DNA of 64,000 nt from an uncultured Erysipelotrichaceae bacterium (GTDB taxonomy: Bacteria > Bacillota_I > Bacilli_A > Erysipelotrichales > Coprobacillaceae). Numbering within the stretch: position 1 is the first letter of the stretch; every line of letters starts with the position of its first letter. The notes under the pieces are model-generated. The model saw only the letters and a list, made by a program, of their open reading frames with translations, was not told where the DNA came from and made no database searches. The translations under genes were made by a program, and so were the position numbers. The stretch spans positions 6,053 through 70,052 of the forward strand of contig UPXV01000009.1 in NCBI GenBank assembly GCA_900538465.1. The letters are read 5' to 3'. Positions 27,958-36,944 of the stretch are shown here, one piece after another.

Positions 27958-27959
27958 AA

Positions 27960-30149
27960 TTAAATTTGTGAGTATGGATTGAAATCACATACCACGCTAA
28001 CCTTTCCTTTTTGTTGTTTATTATAATAATCATTCATAACATTTAATGCATCATAAACTTCTTGACTTTGAGTAAATTTCACCAAAATACGTTCACGATA
28101 TAAATCCTGCATTTTAAATATCGTACTCTTTGCTGGACCTAAGACAGCTCCATGAACAATTTTTTCACTTAAATACTTATGAATATCTAAAGCCACTTGA
28201 TGCGTGAAATCTTCTCGACGTGATTGTACCATGATACTGACCAAATGACAATATGGAGGATATTTTCCAATTTGTCGATATTTCATTTCTTCTTGATAAA
28301 AACTCTGATAATCGTGCTTAGCAGCACAACGAATGGCATAATGATCTGGATTGTATGTTTGAATAATGACAGTGCCACTCTTTTTTCCTCTTCCAGAACG
28401 TCCAGAAACTTGACATAACAACTGAAAAGTTCTTTCACTAGCTCTAAAATCAGGAATATTTAAACTTAAATCAGCATTCAAAACACCTACAAAAGTCACA
28501 TTTTCAAAGTCCAATCCCTTAGCAATCATCTGTGTTCCTAACAAAATATTAGCTTCTTGTTTTTTAAATTTTTCTAATAATTTCAAATGTCCATTTTTAG
28601 ATTTTGTTGTATCGACATCATAACGAATCACACGTGCTCCTAAAAACATCTTTTCGATTTCTTCTTCTATTTTTTGGGTTCCATAACCAACTCTTTTTAA
28701 ACGTGTTGAACCACAATGTGAACAATGACTAGGATAAGCTATTTGATAATCACAATAATGACATTTTAAACGATGATCATCTTTATGATAAGTTAATGTC
28801 ACATCACAATGTGGACATTTAACAACTTCCCCACAATCTTGACATTGTAAATAAGTTGCATATCCACGTTTATTCAACAACAAAATCACTTGTTCCTGTC
28901 TATCAAGTGTTTCTTGAATGGCATTTTTCATTTTTTTTGAAAACAATGAATAATTATGTTGACGCATTTCTTCAACCATATCCACAATATCGACATGAGG
29001 AAGTGGTTTTTGATTGATACGTTGGTCTAAAGTATATAAATCATAAACACCTTTTAATGCTCTTGAATAACTTTCTAACGATGGCGTTGCACTTCCTAAA
29101 ACAACACATGCCTGATGAAACTTGGCACGCATTTTGGCAATTTGAGAAGTTAAATAGCGTGGAGTTGATTCTTGTTTATAACTAGAATCATGTTCTTCAT
29201 CCAAAATAATCAAGCCAATATTTTCAAGCGGTGCAAAAATGGCTGATCTCGCCCCTACAACAATACTGACTTCCTGACGTTTGATACGACGATATTCATC
29301 ATATTTTTCTCCTTGTGAAAGTCGTGAATGTAAAATAGCCACTTGATTGCCAAAACGTTGACGAAATATATTCACCATCATAGGTGTCAATGAGATTTCT
29401 GGGACTAACATCATCACTGTTCGTTTTTGGTTTAACATTGCTTTGGCTAAAGCTAAATAAACTTCAGTTTTTCCAGAACCTGTCACTCCATGAATAAGAG
29501 AAACTCTTTGTTGATGGGATAGTATCCCGTCAACAACTTTTTGTTGTGCGGGTGTTAATGTGATTGATTTTTCTTGATCAAGTTCAATCATTTGAGGAAT
29601 ACGATAAGCTTCTTTGTCTTGATATTCAACAAAACCTTGTTGATATAATTTATCAATTAACCCTTTGGTATAAGGAATTTGCTGCAAAGGTAATGAGGGA
29701 TGTGCAATTAAAAAATCTAAGCACTCTTTTTGTTTCGGTGTCTTAGGAATCCCTTCTTTAATAACGCAAACAACCTTTTTGGTCTTAATTCCTACAGCAT
29801 GAGTTGTACTGGGTTTTAATTGTGTTGGTAACATAGCTTGTAAACAAGCAATACGTGGTGACAATGTAAGTTTAGAAAGTTGATAAGCTAAATCTTGAAG
29901 TTCTTGATTCAATAAGGGTTCTTCATCAACAACACTGGTAATAAAATGATATTGAAAACCAGCTTGGGCTTCTAGTTCTTCTTTTGTTAGAGTTGTTTCT
30001 TCTTGAGCTTCCACATACCCTGTTAACTTTTGATAACCAAAAGGAACAATGACTCTCACACCCTTTTGAATAAACGTTGGATACAAATAATCAAATGTTG
30101 TATCTAAAGAATGAACAGGATGTTCAATCAAGACTTTGACAATATACAT
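27960..30149 (-). CDS. priA: Primosomal replication-restart helicase PriA
   Basis: PriA reloads the replisome at broken forks. The 729-residue protein has an N-terminal 3'-DNA-binding domain, the helicase core with Walker A HGVTGSGKTEVYLA and Walker B LIILDEEHDSSYKQ, and the zinc region with eight cysteines in pairs (CQDCGEVVKCPHCD, CHYCDYQ and CSHCGS). Later come GTQMIAKGLDF and VSGRSGRG. GGTGGTGGAAGT precedes the ATG. It follows gmk across a hairpin. The intervening rpoZ and coaBC genes of Bacillus are absent. Confidence 0.96.
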   Translation of the reverse strand: MYIVKVLIEHPVHSLDTTFDYLYPTFIQKGVRVIVPFGYQKLTGYVEAQEETTLTKEELEAQAGFQYHFITSVVDEEPLLNQELQDLAYQLSKLTLSPRIACLQAMLPTQLKPSTTHAVGIKTKKVVCVIKEGIPKTPKQKECLDFLIAHPSLPLQQIPYTKGLIDKLYQQGFVEYQDKEAYRIPQMIELDQEKSITLTPAQQKVVDGILSHQQRVSLIHGVTGSGKTEVYLALAKAMLNQKRTVMMLVPEISLTPMMVNIFRQRFGNQVAILHSRLSQGEKYDEYRRIKRQEVSIVVGARSAIFAPLENIGLIILDEEHDSSYKQESTPRYLTSQIAKMRAKFHQACVVLGSATPSLESYSRALKGVYDLYTLDQRINQKPLPHVDIVDMVEEMRQHNYSLFSKKMKNAIQETLDRQEQVILLLNKRGYATYLQCQDCGEVVKCPHCDVTLTYHKDDHRLKCHYCDYQIAYPSHCSHCGSTRLKRVGYGTQKIEEEIEKMFLGARVIRYDVDTTKSKNGHLKLLEKFKKQEANILLGTQMIAKGLDFENVTFVGVLNADLSLNIPDFRASERTFQLLCQVSGRSGRGKKSGTVIIQTYNPDHYAIRCAAKHDYQSFYQEEMKYRQIGKYPPYCHLVSIMVQSRREDFTHQVALDIHKYLSEKIVHGAVLGPAKSTIFKMQDLYRERILVKFTQSQEVYDALNVMNDYYNKQQKGKVSVVCDFNPYSQI

Positions 30150-30200
30150 ACTTCCACCACCTTGTTCTTTATTTTATCACAAAAAGACTCTCTTGAACAC

Positions 30201-30226
30201 AAAAGAAAAGGATACAATTGTATCCT
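30201..30226 (-). terminator. Hairpin between gmk and priA
   Basis: The 18-base perfect palindrome AGGATACAATTGTATCCT, followed by TTTTCTTTT on the minus strand, overlaps the gmk stop codon. It probably limits read-through into the long operon. Confidence 0.7.
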
Positions 30227-30785
30227 AAACATTTTCCTTAATAATTTCTGCAATTTTTTCTTTAGCAGCAAGCACATCATCATTTTCCACAACATATTTA
30301 TATTCATCTTTTGTGGCAATTTCTTTTCTTGCTTTATCTAATCTTTCCTTAACGACTTCTTCTGCTTCTGTACGACGTCCACGGATACGACGTTCTAATT
30401 CCTCAAATGAAGGTGGAACCAAGAAAATTGTTAAAGCTTGAGGACATTTACGCATCACTTGTAAAGCCCCTTGCACTTCAATTTCCAAAACAACATTCTT
30501 TCCTTCATTTAATAATTTTTCAACATAAAATTTTGGCGTTCCATAATAATTTCCCACAAATTTCGCATATTCTAGCAACTCATCATTTTCAATCTTTGCA
30601 ACAAACTCTTCTTCACTCACAAAAAAGTAATCAACACCCTCTTTTTCAGTTGGGCGTGGTTTTCTTGTTGTCATTGAAATAGAATATGCCAAATTGAGCG
30701 ATTCATCTTTAAAAAGTTCTTGACGTACAGTCCCTTTTCCAACGCCACTTGGCCCACTCAAAATAATTAACAGCCCTTTTTTCAC
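30225..30785 (-). CDS. gmk: Guanylate kinase
   Basis: Gmk phosphorylates GMP and dGMP. The 186-residue protein has the P-loop [14 protein letters not shown] at its start, the GMP-binding [20 protein letters not shown] and the lid-adjacent [11 protein letters not shown]. The start is probably the GTG at 30785, because GGTGG lies about six bases upstream and the protein then starts [13 protein letters not shown] like relatives. A GTG three codons earlier is possible. It opens the large housekeeping operon and is divergent from rqcH. Confidence 0.93.
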   Translation of the reverse strand: MKKGLLIILSGPSGVGKGTVRQELFKDESLNLAYSISMTTRKPRPTEKEGVDYFFVSEEEFVAKIENDELLEYAKFVGNYYGTPKFYVEKLLNEGKNVVLEIEVQGALQVMRKCPQALTIFLVPPSFEELERRIRGRRTEAEEVVKERLDKARKEIATKDEYKYVVENDDVLAAKEKIAEIIKENV

Positions 30786-30832
30786 AACATCCACCTACCT
30801 TATGGAAATATGTTACATGAACACAACTTTAA

Positions 30833-30861
30833 TGTCAATTCTTTTTCAAATATGTTATACT
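30833..30861 (+). promoter_or_regulatory. rqcH promoter
   Basis: TGTCAA (30833-30838) and TATACT (30856-30861) have a 17-base spacer. The transcript would begin near 30868, leaving a leader of about 12 bases with GGTGAT. Confidence 0.6.
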
Positions 30862-30879
30862 AAATAACGGTGATAAATT

Positions 30880-32523
30880 ATGGCTTATGATGGAATTATG
30901 TTATCTCGTGTTGTGGAAAATCTACAATCCCAACTTTTACGAGGTCGAATTAACAAGATATATCAAATATCTCAATACGAATTGTTATTTCAAATTCGTT
31001 CACAATCGCAAAACAAGAAACTATTGGTGTCTATACATCCGATGTATGCAAGAATGCAATTGACTTCTTTGTCTTATCCAACACCACCTTCTCCCAATGC
31101 TTTAACAATGTTGTTAAGAAAATATTTAGAAGGTGCTTATATTGAATCCATTGAACAAATTCAATTGGATCGTATTGTTGATTTTACATTGTTAGGAACC
31201 AATGAAATGCGTGATACAGTAAAGTATCATATGTATGTGGAAATTATGGGAAAACATTCAAATTTGATTGTCACATATGATAATCAAAAAATCATTGATT
31301 GTTTAAAACGAATTTCTCCTGCAATGAATACAATGCGTATCTTACAACCAGGAGCAATTTATCAATTGCCTCCAATGATTGAAAAGAAAAATCCTTTTAT
31401 TGAAGATTATATTCCGACTGATAACCTGACAAAGATTTATCAGGGATTTTCTCCTGAATTATCAAGAGAAGTGCTTTATCGTATGGATCAAGGAGAAAGT
31501 TTTCAAGATATTATGCAAAACTTAAAAACATCTTCTTCTCTTTATATTCATAAAGTTCATGATAAAGAATATTTTCATATTATTCCTTTAACCCATTTAC
31601 AAAGTGAATATCAACAATATTCATTATTTGATGGCTTAGATCAACATTATGATTTGATAGATCAAAAAGATCGTATTAAACAACAAACATCTGATTTAGC
31701 GAAGTTCATTCATAATGAGTATCAAAAAAATGTCAATAAATTAAATAAGTTAGAAAAAACATTATTTGATTCTCAAAATAGTGATGAATATCGTATTAAG
31801 GGTGATTTATTATTTGCGAATCTTCATTTAATTCAAAAAGGACAAAAAGAAATTACTGTTGATAATTATTATAATGGAGAAAAGATGACAATTGAATTAG
31901 ATGAAAGATATGATGGCAAAACAAATGCCAATCGTTACTATGGCAAATATCAAAAAGCCAAAAATTCTTTACAACATTTAAAAACACAAATTGATTTAAC
32001 AAAAGAAGAAATTGATTATTTTGATTCTTTAATTACATTAATGGAAAATGCGACTTATTATGATGCCATTGAAATGAAAGAAGAATTAGAAAATCTAGGT
32101 TATTTAAAAAAGAAAAAAGTGAAACAAGTTCATCGACAAAAAAAGAGACCTCATATTGAAACATACATAACAAAAGATCAAACTCTCATTTATGTTGGAA
32201 AAAACAATTTACAAAATGATTATTTGACCTTTAAAATGGCTTCACGACAAGATATGTGGTTTCATGTGAAAGATATGCCAGGAAGTCATGTTGTTGTGCA
32301 TAGCGAAGACCTCGATGAATATACAATTCGTTTAGCCAGTCAGATGGCTGCCTATTTTTCCAAAGGAAAACACAGTTCGTCTGTACCAGTCAATTATACT
32401 TTAGTGAAAACCTTAAAGAAACCTCAAGGATCTAAACCTGGTCAGGTTATTTTAAATCATTACTCAACCATTTATATTGATCCAGATGATACATTCTTAC
32501 AGGAAATCAAAAAGATTGATTAA
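30880..32523 (+). CDS. rqcH: Ribosome quality-control protein RqcH (NFACT family)
   Basis: RqcH binds stalled 50S subunits carrying peptidyl-tRNA and adds alanine tails that mark the peptide for degradation. The 547-residue protein starts MAYDGIMLSRVVENLQSQLL, followed by the NFACT-N domain, a helix-hairpin-helix region and a coiled-coil arm (about 260-400). The NFACT-R domain contains DMWFHVKDMPGSHVVV near residue 460. Older annotations call the family fibronectin-binding protein (FbpA). GGTGAT precedes the ATG. It is divergent from gmk, and its last 17 bases overlap the end of the CotD-like gene on the other strand. Confidence 0.95.
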   Translation: MAYDGIMLSRVVENLQSQLLRGRINKIYQISQYELLFQIRSQSQNKKLLVSIHPMYARMQLTSLSYPTPPSPNALTMLLRKYLEGAYIESIEQIQLDRIVDFTLLGTNEMRDTVKYHMYVEIMGKHSNLIVTYDNQKIIDCLKRISPAMNTMRILQPGAIYQLPPMIEKKNPFIEDYIPTDNLTKIYQGFSPELSREVLYRMDQGESFQDIMQNLKTSSSLYIHKVHDKEYFHIIPLTHLQSEYQQYSLFDGLDQHYDLIDQKDRIKQQTSDLAKFIHNEYQKNVNKLNKLEKTLFDSQNSDEYRIKGDLLFANLHLIQKGQKEITVDNYYNGEKMTIELDERYDGKTNANRYYGKYQKAKNSLQHLKTQIDLTKEEIDYFDSLITLMENATYYDAIEMKEELENLGYLKKKKVKQVHRQKKRPHIETYITKDQTLIYVGKNNLQNDYLTFKMASRQDMWFHVKDMPGSHVVVHSEDLDEYTIRLASQMAAYFSKGKHSSSVPVNYTLVKTLKKPQGSKPGQVILNHYSTIYIDPDDTFLQEIKKID

Positions 32524-32818
32524 ATGAATTCATTGGAGCATTGACAAATGTGTGTTCATATTGAGGATAGAAAACTGGAAAATACATACAATGATTAACA
32601 CGACGACATTCAATTGGACAAATGACTGGTTGTGGAACAGGAGTCACTTGATTAGATACACAAACTCTTCTTGGAGCAACCAATGGTTGTGGTCTAGGGC
32701 AACCATTGATTGTACATCCACCCATAGAGTTGTCTGCCCAATCGCCACAGTTCATTTGACAGTTATCTCCACATGGACGTGCATTCATACCTTGACAACG
32801 ACAAGATTGATTAAACAT
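32507..32818 (-). CDS. Small cysteine-rich protein, spore coat CotD-like
   Basis: The 103-residue protein has about 12 cysteines, many prolines and asparagines, and no signal peptide or membrane span. The C-terminal part PIECRRVNHCMYFPVFYPQYEHTFVN resembles the repeated-Tyr/His/Pro ends of CotD-type coat proteins. That resemblance and the presence of yqfC-yqfD in the window are the grounds for the call, which remains tentative. The ATG at 32818 has a strong GAAGGAGGGAAT site; an ATG six codons earlier lies within that site. No terminator is visible before the convergent rqcH end. Confidence 0.65.
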   Translation of the reverse strand: MFNQSCRCQGMNARPCGDNCQMNCGDWADNSMGGCTINGCPRPQPLVAPRRVCVSNQVTPVPQPVICPIECRRVNHCMYFPVFYPQYEHTFVNAPMNSFNQSF

Positions 32819-32889
32819 ATTTATTCCCTCCTTCAATATAGGATATGTTATTCATAAAGAAGTGTAAGGGCAAATGAAAGGAGTTTTTT

Positions 32890-33648
32890 ATGAAATTAAT
32901 CCCATGGCAGTGCTTTGACAATGTTGAAGCCTATACAACATGTGCCTATGATGAAAACAATCAAATCATGGATATGAGCTACAATAATCCTCATTATCAA
33001 GACGTCTATAACAATCGTCAAAAATTAGCTCAACTTTTAAATACTGACCTTGATCATATGGTCGCTACTTTACAACAACATACAACCAATTTTATTGAAG
33101 TGACTTTGGCTGATGGCGGCAAAGGAATGCGAAGCCAAGAGGATGCCTTGATTGGCTATGATGCCATGTATACACGTGAAAAGAATTTATGGCTTTGGAC
33201 TTTTCATGCTGATTGTTGTCCTGTCTTATTATATTGTCCTACTCAACACATTGTTGCAGCGATACATTCAGGATGGAAAGGAACTGTTGGTGAAATTGTT
33301 AAAAAAGTCACTTCTCATTTGATTGAAAATGAGAAATGTTCTCCACAAGATATTTATGCTTATATTGGACCTTCTATTAATCAAGAAAACTTTGAAGCCA
33401 AAGATGATATTATTGACCTTGTCAAACAAATGTCTTTTGATACATCTTCTTTTTACAAGCAAAAAGAAGATGGTGCATATTTATTAGATAGTAAAGGTTT
33501 AATTAAACAACAATTATTGTTGTTAGGAGTCAAAGAAGAAAACATCACTGTTTCTCCCTATTGTACAATAAAAGATGAGGACCTTTTCTTTTCATATCGA
33601 AGAAACAAAAGTCCTCATCGCAATATTACATGTATTTGTCAAAAGTAA
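32890..33648 (+). CDS. pgeF: Peptidoglycan editing factor PgeF, laccase-domain protein
   Basis: The 252-residue protein belongs to the YfiH/YlmD (DUF152) family, also called multicopper polyphenol oxidase. In E. coli the homologue corrects UDP-MurNAc-L-Ser. The metal-binding motifs HADCCPVLLYCP and HSGWKGTVGEI are clear, with conserved Cys and His. AAAGGAG precedes the ATG. It ends in a shared hairpin with the nnr gene. It usually lies beside cell-division genes in Firmicutes, but here it stands alone. Confidence 0.92.
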   Translation: MKLIPWQCFDNVEAYTTCAYDENNQIMDMSYNNPHYQDVYNNRQKLAQLLNTDLDHMVATLQQHTTNFIEVTLADGGKGMRSQEDALIGYDAMYTREKNLWLWTFHADCCPVLLYCPTQHIVAAIHSGWKGTVGEIVKKVTSHLIENEKCSPQDIYAYIGPSINQENFEAKDDIIDLVKQMSFDTSSFYKQKEDGAYLLDSKGLIKQQLLLLGVKEENITVSPYCTIKDEDLFFSYRRNKSPHRNITCICQK

Positions 33649-33664
33649 TCTTCGGATTACTTTT
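33641..33664. terminator. Bidirectional terminator of pgeF and the nnr gene
   Basis: AAAAGTAATC and GATTACTTTT form a ten-base stem closed by a stable TTCG tetraloop. The stop codons of both convergent genes lie in the arms. Confidence 0.92.
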
Positions 33665-35129
33665 TTAATATCTTTAACATCACTTCTGGTATTTTTTCAA
33701 TCAAACGACTTGGCAAAACAGTATAGGCCTCTTTTGCAATCTCATCGCCACAATAGCCATGAAGATAAACACCTAATAAAGCTGCCTGAATAGCCATATA
33801 GCCCTGTCCCAATAAACTGGTAATCATCCCTGCTAAAACATCGCCCATACCGCCACTTGCCATAGCTTTATTACCAGCATGAACACGATAAGATTCTTGT
33901 CCATCCGTCACAATTGTATAAGGTCCTTTTAAAACTAAGACTACACCTTTTTCCCTTGCAAACTCTCTAGCTACATATAAAATATCATCATTTTCATCAA
34001 AATCACATAAACGCTTAAATTCACCCATATGAGGTGTCAGAACAATCTCTCTTTCTTGATTTTTTAATAAATCTAGATTTGATGATAAAATTGTTAAAGC
34101 ATCAGCATCTATGAGTAATGGTTGATGTGATAATGTACAAACATCAATCACATAACGATAAGCTTCTAAGCTTAATCCTAAACCACATCCAATCAATAAT
34201 GCATTGAATTTATCGAAATCATCTTTATGAAAAACAGAAGGCCGTAATAATGTTGTCCCTTCAGGACAAAACAGTGTTAAAGAATCAATGACTTCTTGAT
34301 CAGTTATCACTGTAACAATTCCACTTCCTGTATAAACAGCACTCTTTCCACTTAACAAAGCAGCACCTTTATAATCATGACAACCTGTAATACATCCAAT
34401 ACGTCCATAAGTGCCTTTATGACCATCATAACGTCTTTCTTTTAACAAAGGTTCAACCACTGATGCATCAGCAATTTGATAGAGCCCTACTTCTTCTGCA
34501 ACATCTTCCACATCTAACATTTCTACAAAGACTTCACCTGTAAAAGATTGACTATCAGGATTTAAAAAACCATTTTTAAATCCTGTTAAAGTGATTGTTT
34601 GAGTTGCACAAACAACACTTTGATAAGGTGTTCCACGATTACAATCTAATCCAGTTGGAATATCCACAGCAATGACTTCTTGATCATAAAGTCGATTCAC
34701 TTCTTCAATAACTGCTTGATATAATCCTCTAGGTGAACTATTCAAACCAAATCCAAACATGGCATCAATAATCACATCACTTTGACAAATAGATAAAAAA
34801 ACATCTTCTAAAATATCTTCATTCAATAAAACCACATGCAATCCCAATTCATAACATTGATCCAAATAATAACGATTGGCTTGAGACAAATGATTTTGAT
34901 CTTCAAAAATATAAATATCAACTTGATAATTCCTATTTGCTAATTTGATTGCTAAAGACAGTCCATCAGCTCCATTATTCCCTGGTCCACACAATAGACT
35001 ATATTTTTTCCCATGCATATGTTTTAATAAACAATCACTAGCTTTATCAACCAATTCAACAATAGAATAACCATGCTCTAATAAACAATGATCATAAGAT
35101 TGCATCAATTTTTGACTTCCTATATACAT
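33657..35129 (-). CDS. nnrD: Bifunctional NAD(P)H-hydrate epimerase and dehydratase
   Basis: This enzyme repairs hydrated NADH and NADPH. In the 490-residue fusion, residues 1 to about 215 form the YjeF_N epimerase (LLCGPGNNGADGLSLA, VIDAMFGFGL, AVDIPTGLDCNRG). Residues from about 230 form the ADP-dependent dehydratase with LLIDADALTIL, LTPHMGEFKRL and the ATP site NKAMASGGMGDVLAGM. Its promoter region is not clear. The gene is alone in its transcription unit. Confidence 0.96.
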   Translation of the reverse strand: MYIGSQKLMQSYDHCLLEHGYSIVELVDKASDCLLKHMHGKKYSLLCGPGNNGADGLSLAIKLANRNYQVDIYIFEDQNHLSQANRYYLDQCYELGLHVVLLNEDILEDVFLSICQSDVIIDAMFGFGLNSSPRGLYQAVIEEVNRLYDQEVIAVDIPTGLDCNRGTPYQSVVCATQTITLTGFKNGFLNPDSQSFTGEVFVEMLDVEDVAEEVGLYQIADASVVEPLLKERRYDGHKGTYGRIGCITGCHDYKGAALLSGKSAVYTGSGIVTVITDQEVIDSLTLFCPEGTTLLRPSVFHKDDFDKFNALLIGCGLGLSLEAYRYVIDVCTLSHQPLLIDADALTILSSNLDLLKNQEREIVLTPHMGEFKRLCDFDENDDILYVAREFAREKGVVLVLKGPYTIVTDGQESYRVHAGNKAMASGGMGDVLAGMITSLLGQGYMAIQAALLGVYLHGYCGDEIAKEAYTVLPSRLIEKIPEVMLKILKK

Positions 35130-35179
35130 AACATCACCTACTTTCTTTTATTATAAGCAATTTTTAATTTAAAGAAAAG

Positions 35180-35207
35180 AAAAACGGATAGAAATCTATC
35201 CGTTTTT
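35180..35207 (-). terminator. Terminator of the NlpC/P60 gene
   Basis: AAAAACGGATAG and CTATCCGTTTTT form a 12-base stem with a tiny loop and T-rich sequence after it on the minus strand, just after the stop codon at 35216. Confidence 0.85.
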
Positions 35208-35215
35208 AAGGCTTG

Positions 35216-36676
35216 TTATTTTCTTCCTCCACCAGCCCAATGGCTAGTCCAGTAAGAACTATTTAAATTAGCAGTTGTAACACCAGAACGTGAAGTTCCC
35301 GCATGGACGAAACGTCCTCCGCCAATGTAAATACCAACGTGTGTAATTCCACCTTTTCCAGTCGTTCCTTTAAAGAAAACCAAATCTCCAGATTTTAAAC
35401 TAGATTTTGATACACGACTTGTTGCTGAATATTGAGCGGCGGCAGTTCTTGGAATTGAAATTCCATTTTGTCTATAAGCCCATTGTGTTAAACCTGAACA
35501 GTCAAACGCATTAGGACCATTACCACCATTCACATAACGACTTCCAACTCTACTAAGTGCTGTAGATGCAACTCCTGCATTTGAAGGAATTGGACTTTCC
35601 ACTTTCACACTTAAAGTTTTTGTAGCAGTATGACCAGCAGCATCAGTGACGGTATATTTTACTGAATACTTACCAGCTTTGTCAGTATTGACAGAACTAC
35701 TTATTTTTACTTTTGAAGTGACATTACCATCTTTGTTATCGATAGCACTACTTAAATAACTCTTAGCATTAAAGCTTTTTCCTTTTGTAATTGTTACAGA
35801 AGATTTAGATAAGTTAATTTTTGGAGCACTTAAATCTTTAACATTGACTTTTAATGACCCTTTTGATTCATTTCCGGCTGAATCAGTAGCAGTAATATTT
35901 AATGTTGATGTACTTTCTTTCTTTGTATTTACAGAACCATCTACTTTAATAGATGCAACTGTTTTATCAAAGTTATCAGTAATCTTAACATAATCAGTAT
36001 AATTAAATTTTGAACCATAGTCTACAGTAACTGTTTGACCATTTGTATACTTCATTGTTGGTGCAGTTGTATCAGATACAAAGAATTCATATGTTTCACT
36101 AGCTGTATTACCTACACTATCAGAAACACTTAAACGAATTGTTTGTGAACCTAACTTAGAAGTATCAAGTTTTTGACTTGCTTCAATAAATGGTGTAACA
36201 TCTCCATCAACGTTATCAGTCGCATGAACATATTTTGTAATGTCATTGCTTCCTTTAACCTCAACATCGATTACATAACCATTGCTCTTTCCAACTGGTT
36301 TCAATTCAGGAGCTGCTTTATCAACAACTTCAACTTGAACAGTTTTAGTAGCAGTATTTGAGAACATGTCAGTTGCCGTTACTTCGACGCTATATACACC
36401 CAATTGATAAGGATCATAAGACTTATCATTGATGTTGATATCCATTTTATCAAGGGAATCACGATTATCAGAAATAGCGAACATGTCTTTATCAAGTTTT
36501 GTTCCATAAAGAACCTCAATTTTATTAGATTCAATAACAGGAGCTTCTTTATCAACAGCAGCGTACCCAACCAAACCAAATGTAGAAACACATAGCAATG
36601 GAATGAACATCGCTTTACGCTTGATAACTTGTTCTTGCAAGTTTTCTAATAAATTCGTCTTAATATTACTATCCAT
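35216..36676 (-). CDS. Secreted NlpC/P60 peptidoglycan hydrolase with four Ig-like repeats
   Basis: The 486-residue protein has an N-terminal signal or anchor segment (AMFIPLLCVSTFGLVGYAAV, about 22-41). Four Ig-like (HYR/cadherin-like) repeats of about 80 residues follow, each with a D-x-V/A-G-N/H-T-A turn such as TDMFSNTATK and TDAAGHTATK. The C-terminal NlpC/P60 domain has the catalytic Cys in NAFDCSGLTQWAY and the His in GITHVGIYIGG. Such enzymes cut the D-Glu to third-residue bond of wall peptides. The ATG at 36676 has AAAGGAGG upstream, whereas a longer reading frame runs through the promoter. The body of the cell-wall-binding part is unusual in having no SH3 or LysM repeats. Confidence 0.93.
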   Translation of the reverse strand: MDSNIKTNLLENLQEQVIKRKAMFIPLLCVSTFGLVGYAAVDKEAPVIESNKIEVLYGTKLDKDMFAISDNRDSLDKMDININDKSYDPYQLGVYSVEVTATDMFSNTATKTVQVEVVDKAAPELKPVGKSNGYVIDVEVKGSNDITKYVHATDNVDGDVTPFIEASQKLDTSKLGSQTIRLSVSDSVGNTASETYEFFVSDTTAPTMKYTNGQTVTVDYGSKFNYTDYVKITDNFDKTVASIKVDGSVNTKKESTSTLNITATDSAGNESKGSLKVNVKDLSAPKINLSKSSVTITKGKSFNAKSYLSSAIDNKDGNVTSKVKISSSVNTDKAGKYSVKYTVTDAAGHTATKTLSVKVESPIPSNAGVASTALSRVGSRYVNGGNGPNAFDCSGLTQWAYRQNGISIPRTAAAQYSATSRVSKSSLKSGDLVFFKGTTGKGGITHVGIYIGGGRFVHAGTSRSGVTTANLNSSYWTSHWAGGGRK

Positions 36677-36710
36677 TCGTTGCCTCCTTTCAATAATATA
36701 CCCACTTTGA

Positions 36711-36739
36711 ATTATAACCCAACGTTCACAAAAAGTCCA
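36711..36739 (-). promoter_or_regulatory. Promoter of the NlpC/P60 gene
   Basis: On the minus strand TGGACT (36734-36739) and TATAAT (36711-36716) are 17 bases apart, about 35 bases upstream of the ATG. Confidence 0.7.
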
Positions 36740-36743
36740 CAAC

Positions 36744-36766
36744 TTTCTTAAGAAATTCTTAAGAAA
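36744..36766 (-). promoter_or_regulatory. Tandem palindromes upstream of the NlpC/P60 promoter
   Basis: Two copies of the palindrome TTCTTAAGAA are spaced 11 bases apart centre to centre, five bases upstream of the -35 box. One helical turn between copies is the geometry expected of an activator binding as a tandem dimer. The protein is unknown. Confidence 0.55.
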
Positions 36767-36944
36767 TTCAAAAAGTATTGATAAATTCAATGTTTTTTAA
36801 TAAAAGTTTTTTTTCGAAAAAGAAAGAAATTTGTAAAATCCAAAGAAAAATTTGCTGTTTATAAACCAATTATCGACATCTTTTCTATAAAATAGACATA
36901 TTTTCATAATGAATTCATAAAAATAAATATAAAGGAGTGTCTTT

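Noticed and set aside
30128..30341. Small open frames around the gmk-priA junction
   Set aside because: They are shadows of gmk and priA in other frames without ribosome-binding sites.
36677..36790. N-terminal extension of the NlpC/P60 protein by 38 codons
   Set aside because: It would run through the promoter and palindromes; a strong ribosome-binding site marks the ATG at 36676.
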